A stretch of 64,000 bases of DNA from Paenibacillus sp. GM2. Its GTDB lineage: Bacteria > Bacillota > Bacilli > Paenibacillales > Paenibacillaceae. Every line of letters starts with the position of its first letter. Positions within the stretch are counted from its first letter, which is position 1. The stretch spans positions 1,086,581 through 1,150,580 of the forward strand of contig NZ_LN831279.1 of assembly GCF_900069005.2 (NCBI RefSeq), in the 5' to 3' direction. A model generated the notes under the pieces. It was not told the origin of the DNA. It ran no database searches and saw nothing but the letters and a program-made list of their open reading frames with translations. A program made the translations under genes and the position numbers. Positions 37,102-44,762 of the stretch are shown piece after piece.

Positions 37102-37467
37102 CTATCCAACCCGATGGATCGGATCGATTTGGGTGTCTCTGTTGTGAGGAAGCAAGCGCCGGATTTGTTCCAAATTTCTGCGTGGCACCGTAATGGTCTT
37201 GATTCCATGGATTTCATCCCGGAATAAGAGCATGTTGTCTCGAATTTCAGAAATTTTGAACAGGTTCACATAGCAGTTCGTGCTAATCCGATAAAACGAA
37301 GTATCCGAGATCATTGTTGAGGTTTGCTCGGCAGAGAGTCTCTTTTTTATACTGTAGTTTCTGCCATGAAAACAAACTAGGCCATGACCCCCAATTTTGA
37401 AGAAATACGTGTCATGCGGATCAAGATCCTCATAAACATCCCGTTCCTCTAGTCCGACAGTCATCAT
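37102..37467 (-). CDS. Stand-alone LytTR DNA-binding protein
   Basis: The 121-aa protein is almost entirely a LytTR domain, seen in FKIGGHGLVCFHGRNYSIKK, DTSFYRISTNCYVNLFKISE and TVPRRNLEQIRRLL. LytTR domains bind direct repeats upstream of virulence, competence and bacteriocin genes. No receiver or membrane domain is attached, so activation must occur by another route or the protein is a constitutive or accessory regulator. A cre-like site (TGGAAGCGCTTACA) lies about 27 bp before its start, which suggests carbon control. Confidence 0.85.
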   Translation of the reverse strand: MMTVGLEERDVYEDLDPHDTYFFKIGGHGLVCFHGRNYSIKKRLSAEQTSTMISDTSFYRISTNCYVNLFKISEIRDNMLLFRDEIHGIKTITVPRRNLEQIRRLLPHNRDTQIDPIHRVG

Positions 37468-37493
37468 TCTAAAACCCCCTTCAGAAGATGTTG

Positions 37494-37507
37494 TGGAAGC
37501 GCTTACA
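37494..37507. promoter_or_regulatory. Catabolite-responsive-element-like site
   Basis: TGGAAGCGCTTACA fits the CcpA consensus TGWAANCGNTNWCA except at position 3. It lies in the divergent region between the LytTR and lactonase genes, close to the LytTR start. Confidence 0.5.
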
Positions 37508-37734
37508 GTATATCATATTTTAATTATTTTGAACAGGGGATTTTTGCTTTTATGGACTTTTAGCTCTAATTTTTTAGGTTTTATCCTGTTGAAGCTGCAA
37601 TGCTATGAGCATGGATAGCGGACTTTTTGAGCGATCTTGAGGCAAACCGGGAATAGGGCTGGACTTTTTGACTAAAGTAAGAAAAAATAAGAAGACGTAT
37701 ATCAAGACGTTATTTATAGAAGAAGGAGTGTATC

Positions 37735-38811
37735 TTGATGTCAGAGAAATTAATGTTATTCGTCGGTTCTTATGCCGAGTCAACCGACCCTGGAATATAT
37801 ATGTATGAGCTGGATTTGGCCAATGGTGAAATGAAGTGTCTGGATAGGGCAGCCGGGTTGAAGAACCCCACCTTTGTAAGTGTGGACAAGCAGGGGAAGA
37901 AGCTCTATGCAATTGCGGAGACGAAGAATGAGAACGAAGAGAGGATTGGGGAAGTGGTCTGTTATTCCATTGATCCCATGTTGGGCAAGCTGACAGAGCT
38001 TAATCGTCGATTTACGATCCAGCCTTCCAGCTCTCATATTCAGTTGGATCATCACAGCAGCTATTTGGCTGTATCAGGCTATCATGGTGGTAATGTAGGC
38101 TTGGTGAAGATAGCAGAGGATGGTACGGTGGGCGGCGTGTCCGATGTACAGCAGCATACAGGTCATGGAGCGGATCCAGAACGGCAGGATCGCCCGCATC
38201 CGCATTCCGTTCAATTCAGCCCGAATAACCGTTTTGCGCTGGTGGCCGACCTGGGACTCGATCGAATTAAAGTATATGAGCTGGATCAAGCACAGGACAA
38301 GCTGGTGTATCGAAATGAAGCTGTGATGCAGCCGGCTAGCGGTCCGCGTCATATGGCGTTCCATCCGAATGGGAAGTGGCTTTATTCTATTAATGAAGTA
38401 GGTTCCTCTCTCTCGGCGTTTAGCTTTGATGCGGAAAGCGGAAGCTTGACTGAACTTCATACAGTATCGACATTGCCGGCTGGTTTCCAAGGAGAGAATA
38501 CGACAGCTGAAGTAGCAATTTCACAGGATGGCCGTTTCTTGTATGGTTCTAACCGCGGTCATGACAGCATCGTTCAATTTGCCATTGATGCGGAGACCGG
38601 GAAGTTGACCTTGGTTGAATTCATCTCCTCAGAGGGAGAACATCCGCGTCACTTTGCGATTACGCCGGACGGTGAGCATTTGCTTGCCGCGAATCGGGAT
38701 TCTAACAATCTGGTGCTGTTTCGAATCGATCGCAGCAGCGGCAAGCTGACGTTCACCGGACATGCGGCTGAAGTATCCAAGCCGGTCTGCGTAAAACCTG
38801 TCCAATTTTGA
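37735..38811 (+). CDS. Lactonase family protein (6-phosphogluconolactonase-like, beta-propeller)
   Basis: The 358-aa seven-bladed propeller resembles YkgB/Pgl-type cytoplasmic lactonases that hydrolyse 6-phosphogluconolactone in the pentose phosphate pathway. Marks are FVGSYAESTDPGIYMYELD, HPHSVQFSPNNRFALVADLG, GPRHMAFHPNGKWLYSINE and EHPRHFAITPDGEHLLAANR, one per blade with the repeated P(D/N)G turn. AAGAAGGAG precedes the start. It would support NADPH supply. Other propeller lactonases exist, so the substrate is probable but not certain. Confidence 0.85.
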   Translation: MMSEKLMLFVGSYAESTDPGIYMYELDLANGEMKCLDRAAGLKNPTFVSVDKQGKKLYAIAETKNENEERIGEVVCYSIDPMLGKLTELNRRFTIQPSSSHIQLDHHSSYLAVSGYHGGNVGLVKIAEDGTVGGVSDVQQHTGHGADPERQDRPHPHSVQFSPNNRFALVADLGLDRIKVYELDQAQDKLVYRNEAVMQPASGPRHMAFHPNGKWLYSINEVGSSLSAFSFDAESGSLTELHTVSTLPAGFQGENTTAEVAISQDGRFLYGSNRGHDSIVQFAIDAETGKLTLVEFISSEGEHPRHFAITPDGEHLLAANRDSNNLVLFRIDRSSGKLTFTGHAAEVSKPVCVKPVQF

Positions 38812-38963
38812 TAAGAAAACCGATCGAGCCCTTCAAGCAGCAGCGCGACCCAAAGGCCGATTTTCTGGCGATACAGAATTTCATCAGCACGGCTGAAATG
38901 AATGATCCGAAGTGGTCTGTGGACTGCTGCAAAACTTGGAGCTCGCTCCTCAGGCCCTGGCTT

Positions 38964-39003
38964 CATCCAACTGAGGCGTATAAAACAACGCTTCAGTTGG
39001 ATG
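38964..39003. repeat. Inverted repeat between the lactonase and aroA genes
   Basis: CATCCAACTGAGGCGT pairs with ACGCTTCAGTTGGATG, a 16-bp stem with one mismatch around an 8-nt loop. There is no T tract on either side, so it may be an atypical terminator for the convergent genes or a protein or RNA element. Confidence 0.6.
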
Positions 39004-39042
39004 CCATAAGCTTTGGTGCTGACAAGCGGACTTCTTAAATAC

Positions 39043-40116
39043 TTATTCCGTGAACAACCCGGAAGTGCGCATTCCTTCCCACAGCTGCTGGAATTGCGGA
39101 ATGTCAAGCTGCTGAGCGGCATCGGACAGCGCGGTCTGCGGATCGGGGTGCACCTCGACCATGATCCCGTCTGCACCGGCCGCCAGCGCAGCTTTGGCGC
39201 ATGGAAGCAGTATGTCCTTGCGTCCTGTGGAGTGAGTCACATCGACGAGCACTGGCAGGTGAGTTTCTTGCTTAAGCAGCGGAACAGCGGAAATGTCCAG
39301 GGTGTTGCGAGTCCATTTCTCGTAAGTGCGGATCCCGCGCTCAATCAGCATCACCTGGGTGTTGCCCTTAACTGCGATATATTCGGCTGCATGTACGAAT
39401 TCTTCCAGCGTAGCCGCGATGCCTCTCTTGAGCAGAACCGGAATTTTTGCTTCGCCAGCTGCTTTCAGCAGTTCGAAGTTCTGCATATTGCGAGCGCCGA
39501 TCTGAATGACATCGATGTATTGCTCAGCAAGCTCGATGTGTCCGGGATGAACAATTTCACTGATCGTCGCCAGACCGAACTCATCGGCAACCTCTTTCAG
39601 CATCTTCAGGCCTTCAACGCCTAAGCCCTGGAAGTCGTAAGGGGAAGTTCTTGGCTTAAACGCGCCGCCCCGCATCACTTTGATGCCAGCTTCCTTTAAA
39701 GCTGCGGCAACAGTACGCAATTGCTCGTAAGATTCTACGGAGCAAGGGCCTGCGATCATCACCTGTGCCGAGCCGCCGATCAGATTGCCTTTAACATCGA
39801 TGATGGTATTCTCCGGCTGTTTCTTACGGCTGACAAGAAGTTGACGCTTGTGTTCTTCCTCTTGTAAATTCAGAGAAGCTTTGAATATCTCCTTGAAAAT
39901 ATGCTTGATCGAGGCATCTCTAAAAGGTCCGGGATTAAGAGCGGTCAGTTCATCCAGCATTTTTCTTTCGCGCACCGGATCGAATTTAGGCACGCCTTGC
40001 TTCTCCTTGATCTCTCCGATGGCTTGAACGACTTCTGCACGTTCATTAAGCAGTCTCAGCAGCTCCTTGTTGACCGTATCCAGTTTAGTGCGCAATTCCT
40101 CTAAATTAGCATTCAT
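39043..40116 (-). CDS. aroA: Bifunctional DAHP synthase / chorismate mutase
   Basis: This enzyme makes 3-deoxy-D-arabino-heptulosonate 7-phosphate from PEP and erythrose 4-phosphate, the first shikimate step. It also carries a regulatory AroQ-type chorismate mutase at its N-terminus (residues 1-90; [34 protein letters not shown]). The synthase part has [22 protein letters not shown] and [11 protein letters not shown], as in the KDO8PS-like DAHP synthases and B. subtilis AroA. I chose the ATG at 40116 after GAGGAG; a GTG lies at 40125. A T-box leader precedes it. Confidence 0.95.
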   Translation of the reverse strand: MNANLEELRTKLDTVNKELLRLLNERAEVVQAIGEIKEKQGVPKFDPVRERKMLDELTALNPGPFRDASIKHIFKEIFKASLNLQEEEHKRQLLVSRKKQPENTIIDVKGNLIGGSAQVMIAGPCSVESYEQLRTVAAALKEAGIKVMRGGAFKPRTSPYDFQGLGVEGLKMLKEVADEFGLATISEIVHPGHIELAEQYIDVIQIGARNMQNFELLKAAGEAKIPVLLKRGIAATLEEFVHAAEYIAVKGNTQVMLIERGIRTYEKWTRNTLDISAVPLLKQETHLPVLVDVTHSTGRKDILLPCAKAALAAGADGIMVEVHPDPQTALSDAAQQLDIPQFQQLWEGMRTSGLFTE

Positions 40117-40199
40117 TTTCGACACTCCTCATTTTCTTATTTTGATTAATGTTTTTACTTGCGAGTCCTCTGATAACCCGTGAAACGCTTCTCTAAACA

Positions 40200-40437
40200 A
40201 AAAAAGGCAGTCCATCAAGGGACGGATTTCTCCGCGGTACCACCCTTGTTAGACAACCTTCTTGTTTCTCAGCTCTAGACACAGATAACGGTGTGCGGCC
40301 GGAATTCCCTACCTGCCATTGCAAGCGCTCAGGAACCAACTCCGGAGTGAACTTCAGCAGCGCGGCTCCCGCGGGGTGCTCTCAATCTTCGGCACCGCCG
40401 TCCCTGTCAGGACGCATCCACTTACTTTTCTCCATCA
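40200..40437 (-). ncRNA. T-box leader of aroA, probably tRNA-Phe responsive
   Basis: The hallmark AAGGGTGGTACCGCGG lies at 40247-40232 (minus strand), followed by a hairpin and a run of seven or more Ts that form the terminator. At the 5' end GGAG (40433-40430) pairs with CTCC (40347-40344). The internal loop carries AGTA on the 5' side and GAAGTTCA on the 3' side, which places TTC (40351-40349), followed by A, as the specifier codon. UUC is a Phe codon, which suits a shikimate gene. Uncharged tRNA would favour read-through into aroA. Confidence 0.88.
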
Positions 40438-40659
40438 TTGTCATGGTTAACAGTATATTCAAAAGTTATTTACGAAATTATATGCCTGAGATTATAAAAT
40501 GGCAAGCGTACACGGAGACGCGTTATAACTTTAAAGTGATATAGAATGATGTTAACAAAATGTAAAATTACAGCTTGGTTCTTGCTTTGTAGCAGGCGCT
40601 AGCTTAAGATTAATCTATATTTTGCTTTAGTCCATTGATGAAGGAGCAGGTCGCTTATA

Positions 40660-41727
40660 ATGACATTTTTTAAAGAGTTGTTTCAAATGCCCGGATTCCG
40701 CAGGGTACTGGCACTAATGGTCGCCATCTTCGTGCTCTACGTATCCCGCAGTATGCTTAACATGATTCTCATTACATTTATTCTCACCTATTTGATTAAT
40801 CGCCTGCATCGGTTCATAACGAGACATGTGGACAAATTGTTCAAGATTAATCGAAAAATTACCGTATTATTAATATACGTGCTAATGGTCGGCGGGCTGG
40901 CGACTACGATCTATTATTACCTGCCTGTTTTTGTTGAGGAGCTTACCGATCTGGTCAACCAGGTGCTCTCTTTTTACAGCAACCCTCCAACTAATCTGCC
41001 GGACAATATTATTCTTAACTTCCTGGTGGAATCGATCCAGGACATCGACATTACGAAGTATCTCGGTCAGGGCTTTGATTTCCTGCTCAAGACCGCTACC
41101 GATATCGGCCAGTGGAGCCTGAATCTGTTCATCGCGATCATTTTAAGCTTGTTCTTCCTGCTTGAAAAAGAAAAGGTGACGAATTTTACTTCCAAATTCA
41201 AAGAGAGCCGTCTGTCTGGTCTTTTCGTGGAATTGGAGTATTTCGGAAAGAAATTTGTTCATTCCTTCGGTAAAGTAATTGAAGTGCAATTTCTGATTGC
41301 GTTGGTGAACTCACTGCTTTCGACGATATTTCTATGGATTTTTGGTTTCCCGAATTTGTTCGCCCTCGGCATTATGATCTTCCTGCTCGGTCTTATTCCG
41401 GTCATGGGGGTTATTATTTCCTTGATTCCACTATGTGCGATTGCCTTTAAAATTGGCGGGCTGGTCAAGATCATCTATGTGCTGATCATGATTGCTATCG
41501 TACACGCGGCGGAGACTTATGTCCTGAATCCGAAGTTTATGTCCAATAAGACGCATTTACCGATCTTCTACACCTTCTTGATCCTGCTTGTATCCGAGCA
41601 TTTCTTTGGAGTTTGGGGCCTTATCGTTGGCGTACCGGTTTTCATGTTTTTGCTGGACGTGTTAGAGGTTCCTGTAGAGGATATTTCACCGAAGCGGCTT
41701 AGAAGCAAGGTTGCCAAGACTAAGTAA
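40660..41727 (+). CDS. AI-2E family transporter (PerM-like permease)
   Basis: The 355-aa membrane protein has about seven to eight hydrophobic segments with the family layout: two helices at the start, a soluble stretch (LVNQVLSFYSNPPTNLPDN), then a cluster including FPNLFALGIMIFLLGLIPVM and a terminal helix with SEHFFGVWGLIVGVPVFMFL. The family was named after autoinducer-2 export; several members act instead in cation or osmotic homeostasis, so the transported solute is uncertain. GGAGCAGG precedes the ATG. It is monocistronic with a good terminator. Confidence 0.85.
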   Translation: MTFFKELFQMPGFRRVLALMVAIFVLYVSRSMLNMILITFILTYLINRLHRFITRHVDKLFKINRKITVLLIYVLMVGGLATTIYYYLPVFVEELTDLVNQVLSFYSNPPTNLPDNIILNFLVESIQDIDITKYLGQGFDFLLKTATDIGQWSLNLFIAIILSLFFLLEKEKVTNFTSKFKESRLSGLFVELEYFGKKFVHSFGKVIEVQFLIALVNSLLSTIFLWIFGFPNLFALGIMIFLLGLIPVMGVIISLIPLCAIAFKIGGLVKIIYVLIMIAIVHAAETYVLNPKFMSNKTHLPIFYTFLILLVSEHFFGVWGLIVGVPVFMFLLDVLEVPVEDISPKRLRSKVAKTK

Positions 41728-41761
41728 ATTAGACATGAAATTGAAATAAAATGCACCATTA

Positions 41762-41802
41762 GAACAGGAGTGCCGATGAGAAGATCGACACTCCTGTTTT
41801 TG
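41762..41802. terminator. Bidirectional terminator between the permease and the His-rich protein
   Basis: AACAGGAGTGCCGAT pairs with ATCGACACTCCTGTT with one mismatch and is followed by TTTGTT. Confidence 0.85.
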
Positions 41803-41806
41803 TTGC

Positions 41807-42316
41807 TTAAGCCTGTGGCGGGATCCAGTTAATTTTGTTATTCTGATAATCTGTAGTTGGCTGGCTGCGAGGCTTATCTTTCCAGGTACGATTTACGGCT
41901 TTCTTCAATTTTTCCGGAAGGCCGGCTTTCAGCTTATCCGCTTTGGCCTGATCAATTTTGCCCTGCGCGAGGGCCTGATCGATATGAAGCGTCGCGGACT
42001 CCGTCAATCTCTTGATGAATTCCTGTTCACTCCAGCCTTTATTCGCCTGGGCAATCTGGAGCAATGTCTTACCCTGCTTTAATTGTTGGACAAGGCTTTT
42101 GGGCTCTATGCCAAGCAGCTTGGCGGAATCGCCAAGAATATGTCCGCCGCGGCAGCCATGGTGATGGCCATGCTTGCCGTGGTCCTGCGAGATCTGCGTC
42201 GCATTCGGATCAGCAGCGCCTTCCGCAGATGCGGCAGATGCCAGAGGTACAAAAGCGCCGAATAACAGCAGCATGCTTGTCACTCCGCTTAACGCTAAGG
42301 TAAGCAGTTGTTTCAT
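41807..42316 (-). CDS. Secreted His-rich protein of unknown function
   Basis: The 169-aa protein has a signal peptide (LLFGAFVPLASA before cleavage), then a His-rich patch HGKHGHHHGCRGGH at about residues 46-59 that could bind metal. The remaining helical part (AKLLGIEPKSLVQQLKQGKT, HIDQALAQGKIDQAKADKLK) resembles small secreted proteins with LysM-like or DUF2680-like helices. GGGATGAG lies upstream of the ATG. It is divergent from an ArAE-type membrane protein. The function is unknown; a metal-binding or surface-structure role is a guess. Confidence 0.72.
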   Translation of the reverse strand: MKQLLTLALSGVTSMLLLFGAFVPLASAASAEGAADPNATQISQDHGKHGHHHGCRGGHILGDSAKLLGIEPKSLVQQLKQGKTLLQIAQANKGWSEQEFIKRLTESATLHIDQALAQGKIDQAKADKLKAGLPEKLKKAVNRTWKDKPRSQPTTDYQNNKINWIPPQA

Positions 42317-42510
42317 AGACTTTTCTCATCCCTTCGTATAGAATATTTTGGGTCTTGCTATTGCTCAGTCTTGACAAAAAAACTGAATGATATCTGAAAG
42401 AAAGCTTAATATCAGCTAAAAAATTGCCGCAAACTGAATGCAAAGAAGAATGATGTCGATGAAAACGTTTATGATGTAAGTAGATGTTGCCATCGTTGGG
42501 AGGAATATAA

Positions 42511-43542
42511 ATGACATTTGGCGCAAGAATGCTCAAGACAGGACTCGCAGTTACGCTCGCGCTATATGCCGTAATGTGGCTGAATTTATCTCCGCCTTTG
42601 ATGGCCGGGATCGCAGCTATTTTTGCAATGCAGCCGTCGATTTATCGCTCCTGGCGATATCTAATCGATCAGCTGCAGACGAACGTGCTCGGCGCGGTAT
42701 TAGCGATGCTGGGCGGGATGCTGTTCTCCAATGAACCGATTGCGGTTGGACTCGTATGTATTATCGTGATCATGATCTGTCTCAAACTGAAAATGGGCGA
42801 GACCATTGGCGTTACCTTAGTAACGGTCATATCCGTGATGGAGGCCTCGGGACAATGGGTGTTTGCTCTGAATCGTCTGTCGCTCAGCTTGATTGGCATC
42901 TTATCGGCGTTTATTATCAATATCCTTATTATTCCGCCGAAACCTAAGGTCCAATATGAAGGGCTGATCAGGAAAGCTTTTGAACAGCTCTCCCTCCTGC
43001 TTCGAACAGCCGTCTCGGATGAGATCAAGGAGACCGTAATTCATCAGGAGAAGCGCTCCCTGGAGGATGCGGTCAACTCGCTGAGCGAGAAATACAAGCT
43101 GATGGAGGAAGACCAGAAAAGGCTGCGGAAGCCCAAGTTTAGTGAAAGTCGCCAGCTGGTCATTTACAAGCAAATGCTGAAGACGCTCCATAAAGGCTAT
43201 GAAGTATTGGACGCGATTGAGCAGCATTATTTTCAGGCCGTTCGCTCTGCCGAGTTGAACAAGGCGTTTGATGCGCATCTGGAGCAAATGATTAAATTCC
43301 ATGAGCATATTATGCTGAAATTTGACAACAAATTGAAGCCTAATTCACTGGAAGCGAAGGAATTCGCCGAGAATAACGATCGGTTCCTATCAGAGATGCT
43401 GGAGAGATATGCGGAGCGCATTGACGGGGCATTGCGGTTATCGATTGTATCTGCGGAAATTTACGAATATGGTTACCAGTTGGAGCGGCTGAATCGTCTT
43501 GCCGATCACTCGGGTTCCCTGGAGGCTCAGGGAGAAGAGTAG
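42511..43542 (+). CDS. Aromatic acid exporter family (ArAE/FUSC-like) membrane protein
   Basis: The first 140 residues contain about five membrane segments (LKTGLAVTLALYAVMWL, GIAAIFAMQPSIYRSW, FIINILIIPPKPK at the end) with the family QxSxxRxW-like sequence. The rest is a soluble alpha-helical domain rich in charged residues (EKRSLEDAVNSLSEKYKLM, EMLERYAERIDGALRL). This matches the aromatic acid exporter N-terminal family of Bacillales. Known relatives export aromatic acids or are uncharacterised. GGGAGG precedes the ATG. A terminator follows. Confidence 0.8.
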   Translation: MTFGARMLKTGLAVTLALYAVMWLNLSPPLMAGIAAIFAMQPSIYRSWRYLIDQLQTNVLGAVLAMLGGMLFSNEPIAVGLVCIIVIMICLKLKMGETIGVTLVTVISVMEASGQWVFALNRLSLSLIGILSAFIINILIIPPKPKVQYEGLIRKAFEQLSLLLRTAVSDEIKETVIHQEKRSLEDAVNSLSEKYKLMEEDQKRLRKPKFSESRQLVIYKQMLKTLHKGYEVLDAIEQHYFQAVRSAELNKAFDAHLEQMIKFHEHIMLKFDNKLKPNSLEAKEFAENNDRFLSEMLERYAERIDGALRLSIVSAEIYEYGYQLERLNRLADHSGSLEAQGEE

Positions 43543-43560
43543 CCAACTTATTTCAGTGTT

Positions 43561-43605
43561 ACCCTCCAGTTATTCGCACAATTGCGAACTGGGGGTATTT
43601 TTTTG
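43561..43605 (+). terminator. Intrinsic terminator after the ArAE-like gene
   Basis: ACCCTCCAGTTATTCGC pairs with GCGAACTGGGGGT with minor mismatch and is followed by ATTTTTTT. Confidence 0.85.
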
Positions 43606-43633
43606 GTCAAATATGTTTTTCTTCAGTCAAAAT

Positions 43634-43644
43634 AAGCGCTTACA
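43634..43644. promoter_or_regulatory. Half-conserved cre-like site before the SurA/PrsA-like gene
   Basis: AAGCGCTTACA matches the core of a CcpA site but the leading TG is replaced by AA. It lies about 75 bp before the gene at 43718, which precedes the giant secreted protein. Confidence 0.3.
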
Positions 43645-43717
43645 TTTGTGGAGCGCCCATTCTATAATATCCAATCAATATGATCAACAAACTTCATCTT
43701 ACTAGGAGGGTGGGGGA

Positions 43718-44668
43718 ATGGATGTAATCAGACGAAAACCAACCGTAGTTATTTTGCTTATCGCAGTAATGCTAATCGTGCTTGCTATCCTGATGATGCT
43801 GTTCACGAACAAAAAAGAGATCTTGCCTGAGAATTGGTTGTTTACGGTAGATGGATATGCTGTGACAGACGAGGAGTTTCAATCCTATCTGAACGAACAG
43901 CGGGCAGTCACTGTGGATTATTTCTACAGAACCTATGGGGCCGAAGTAGACCAGGGCTTCTGGGAACGTCGGTACGGCGATAATAACGAAACGCCATCCG
44001 AGTATGCCAAAAAAGCTGCAATGACCGCTTTGCTAAGGGCCAAAGAGGAGCAGATTATAGCCGACGAACGGAAGATTGCCCAGTACAAAAGCTTCGCTGA
44101 GCTGAAATCTGCCATGGAAGACGAAAACAAGAAGCGGGCTGGCCTGGAAGACACAGGGGAGACCTACTACGGATTGCCTGCATTTGATCAATACCAATAC
44201 ATGCAATATGTAAGCAGCGCCCGCTGGCCGGATTTGGTCGAAACCCAGGTCAAAAAAACTAAAATGAGCGCTGCTGAGTTGCAAGCTGAATATGCTTCAA
44301 GGAGCGAAGAATACGTTCGCATAGCAGATGAATTAGCGGTCATGTTTGCAACGAATGGACAGGCTATGGAGCAGAAAATATTAAATCGCTGGGACATCTC
44401 CAAAGAGGATACGGAATCTCTTGATTTCTGGGAGTCATTAGCAGCGATTTCTGTCGGCGAGACGGTCACCGGCAAATATATGGGCGAGGATGCGATTGCC
44501 ACTTTGCTGACCAAGCCGGAAATAACCAGGCTTACCCCAGAGGAAGTGAAAGATTCGATCATTTACGGACGGGCAGAATCCGATTTGCGAACGTTCATTG
44601 CAACCAGGGCTGAGAAAGCGAAGATCGTGTATAACGGCAATGATTTCGGAGAATTAGCGATGAGATAA
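43718..44668 (+). CDS. Membrane-anchored SurA/PrsA-like protein without an obvious PPIase domain
   Basis: The 316-aa protein has an N-terminal anchor (VVILLIAVMLIVLAILMMLF) and an outer part in which ENWLFTVDGYAVTDEEFQSY resembles the N-terminal chaperone domain of SurA/PrsA-type foldases. The region after that is helical and charged (LQAEYASRSEEYVRIADELA, TPEEVKDSIIYGRAESDL). I do not see the parvulin isomerase motifs. Its AGGAGGGTGGGG site precedes the ATG. It lies 95 bp before a very large secreted protein and could help fold or export it; that link is inferred only from position. Confidence 0.72.
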   Translation: MDVIRRKPTVVILLIAVMLIVLAILMMLFTNKKEILPENWLFTVDGYAVTDEEFQSYLNEQRAVTVDYFYRTYGAEVDQGFWERRYGDNNETPSEYAKKAAMTALLRAKEEQIIADERKIAQYKSFAELKSAMEDENKKRAGLEDTGETYYGLPAFDQYQYMQYVSSARWPDLVETQVKKTKMSAAELQAEYASRSEEYVRIADELAVMFATNGQAMEQKILNRWDISKEDTESLDFWESLAAISVGETVTGKYMGEDAIATLLTKPEITRLTPEEVKDSIIYGRAESDLRTFIATRAEKAKIVYNGNDFGELAMR

Positions 44669-44762
44669 AATCCTTATGTCCTTATCTTTATATAATTCTG
44701 TGTCTATTTCATAGATGCAGATTGATTATATAAATATTAATTTAAGAAAGGGAGATTGCCAA

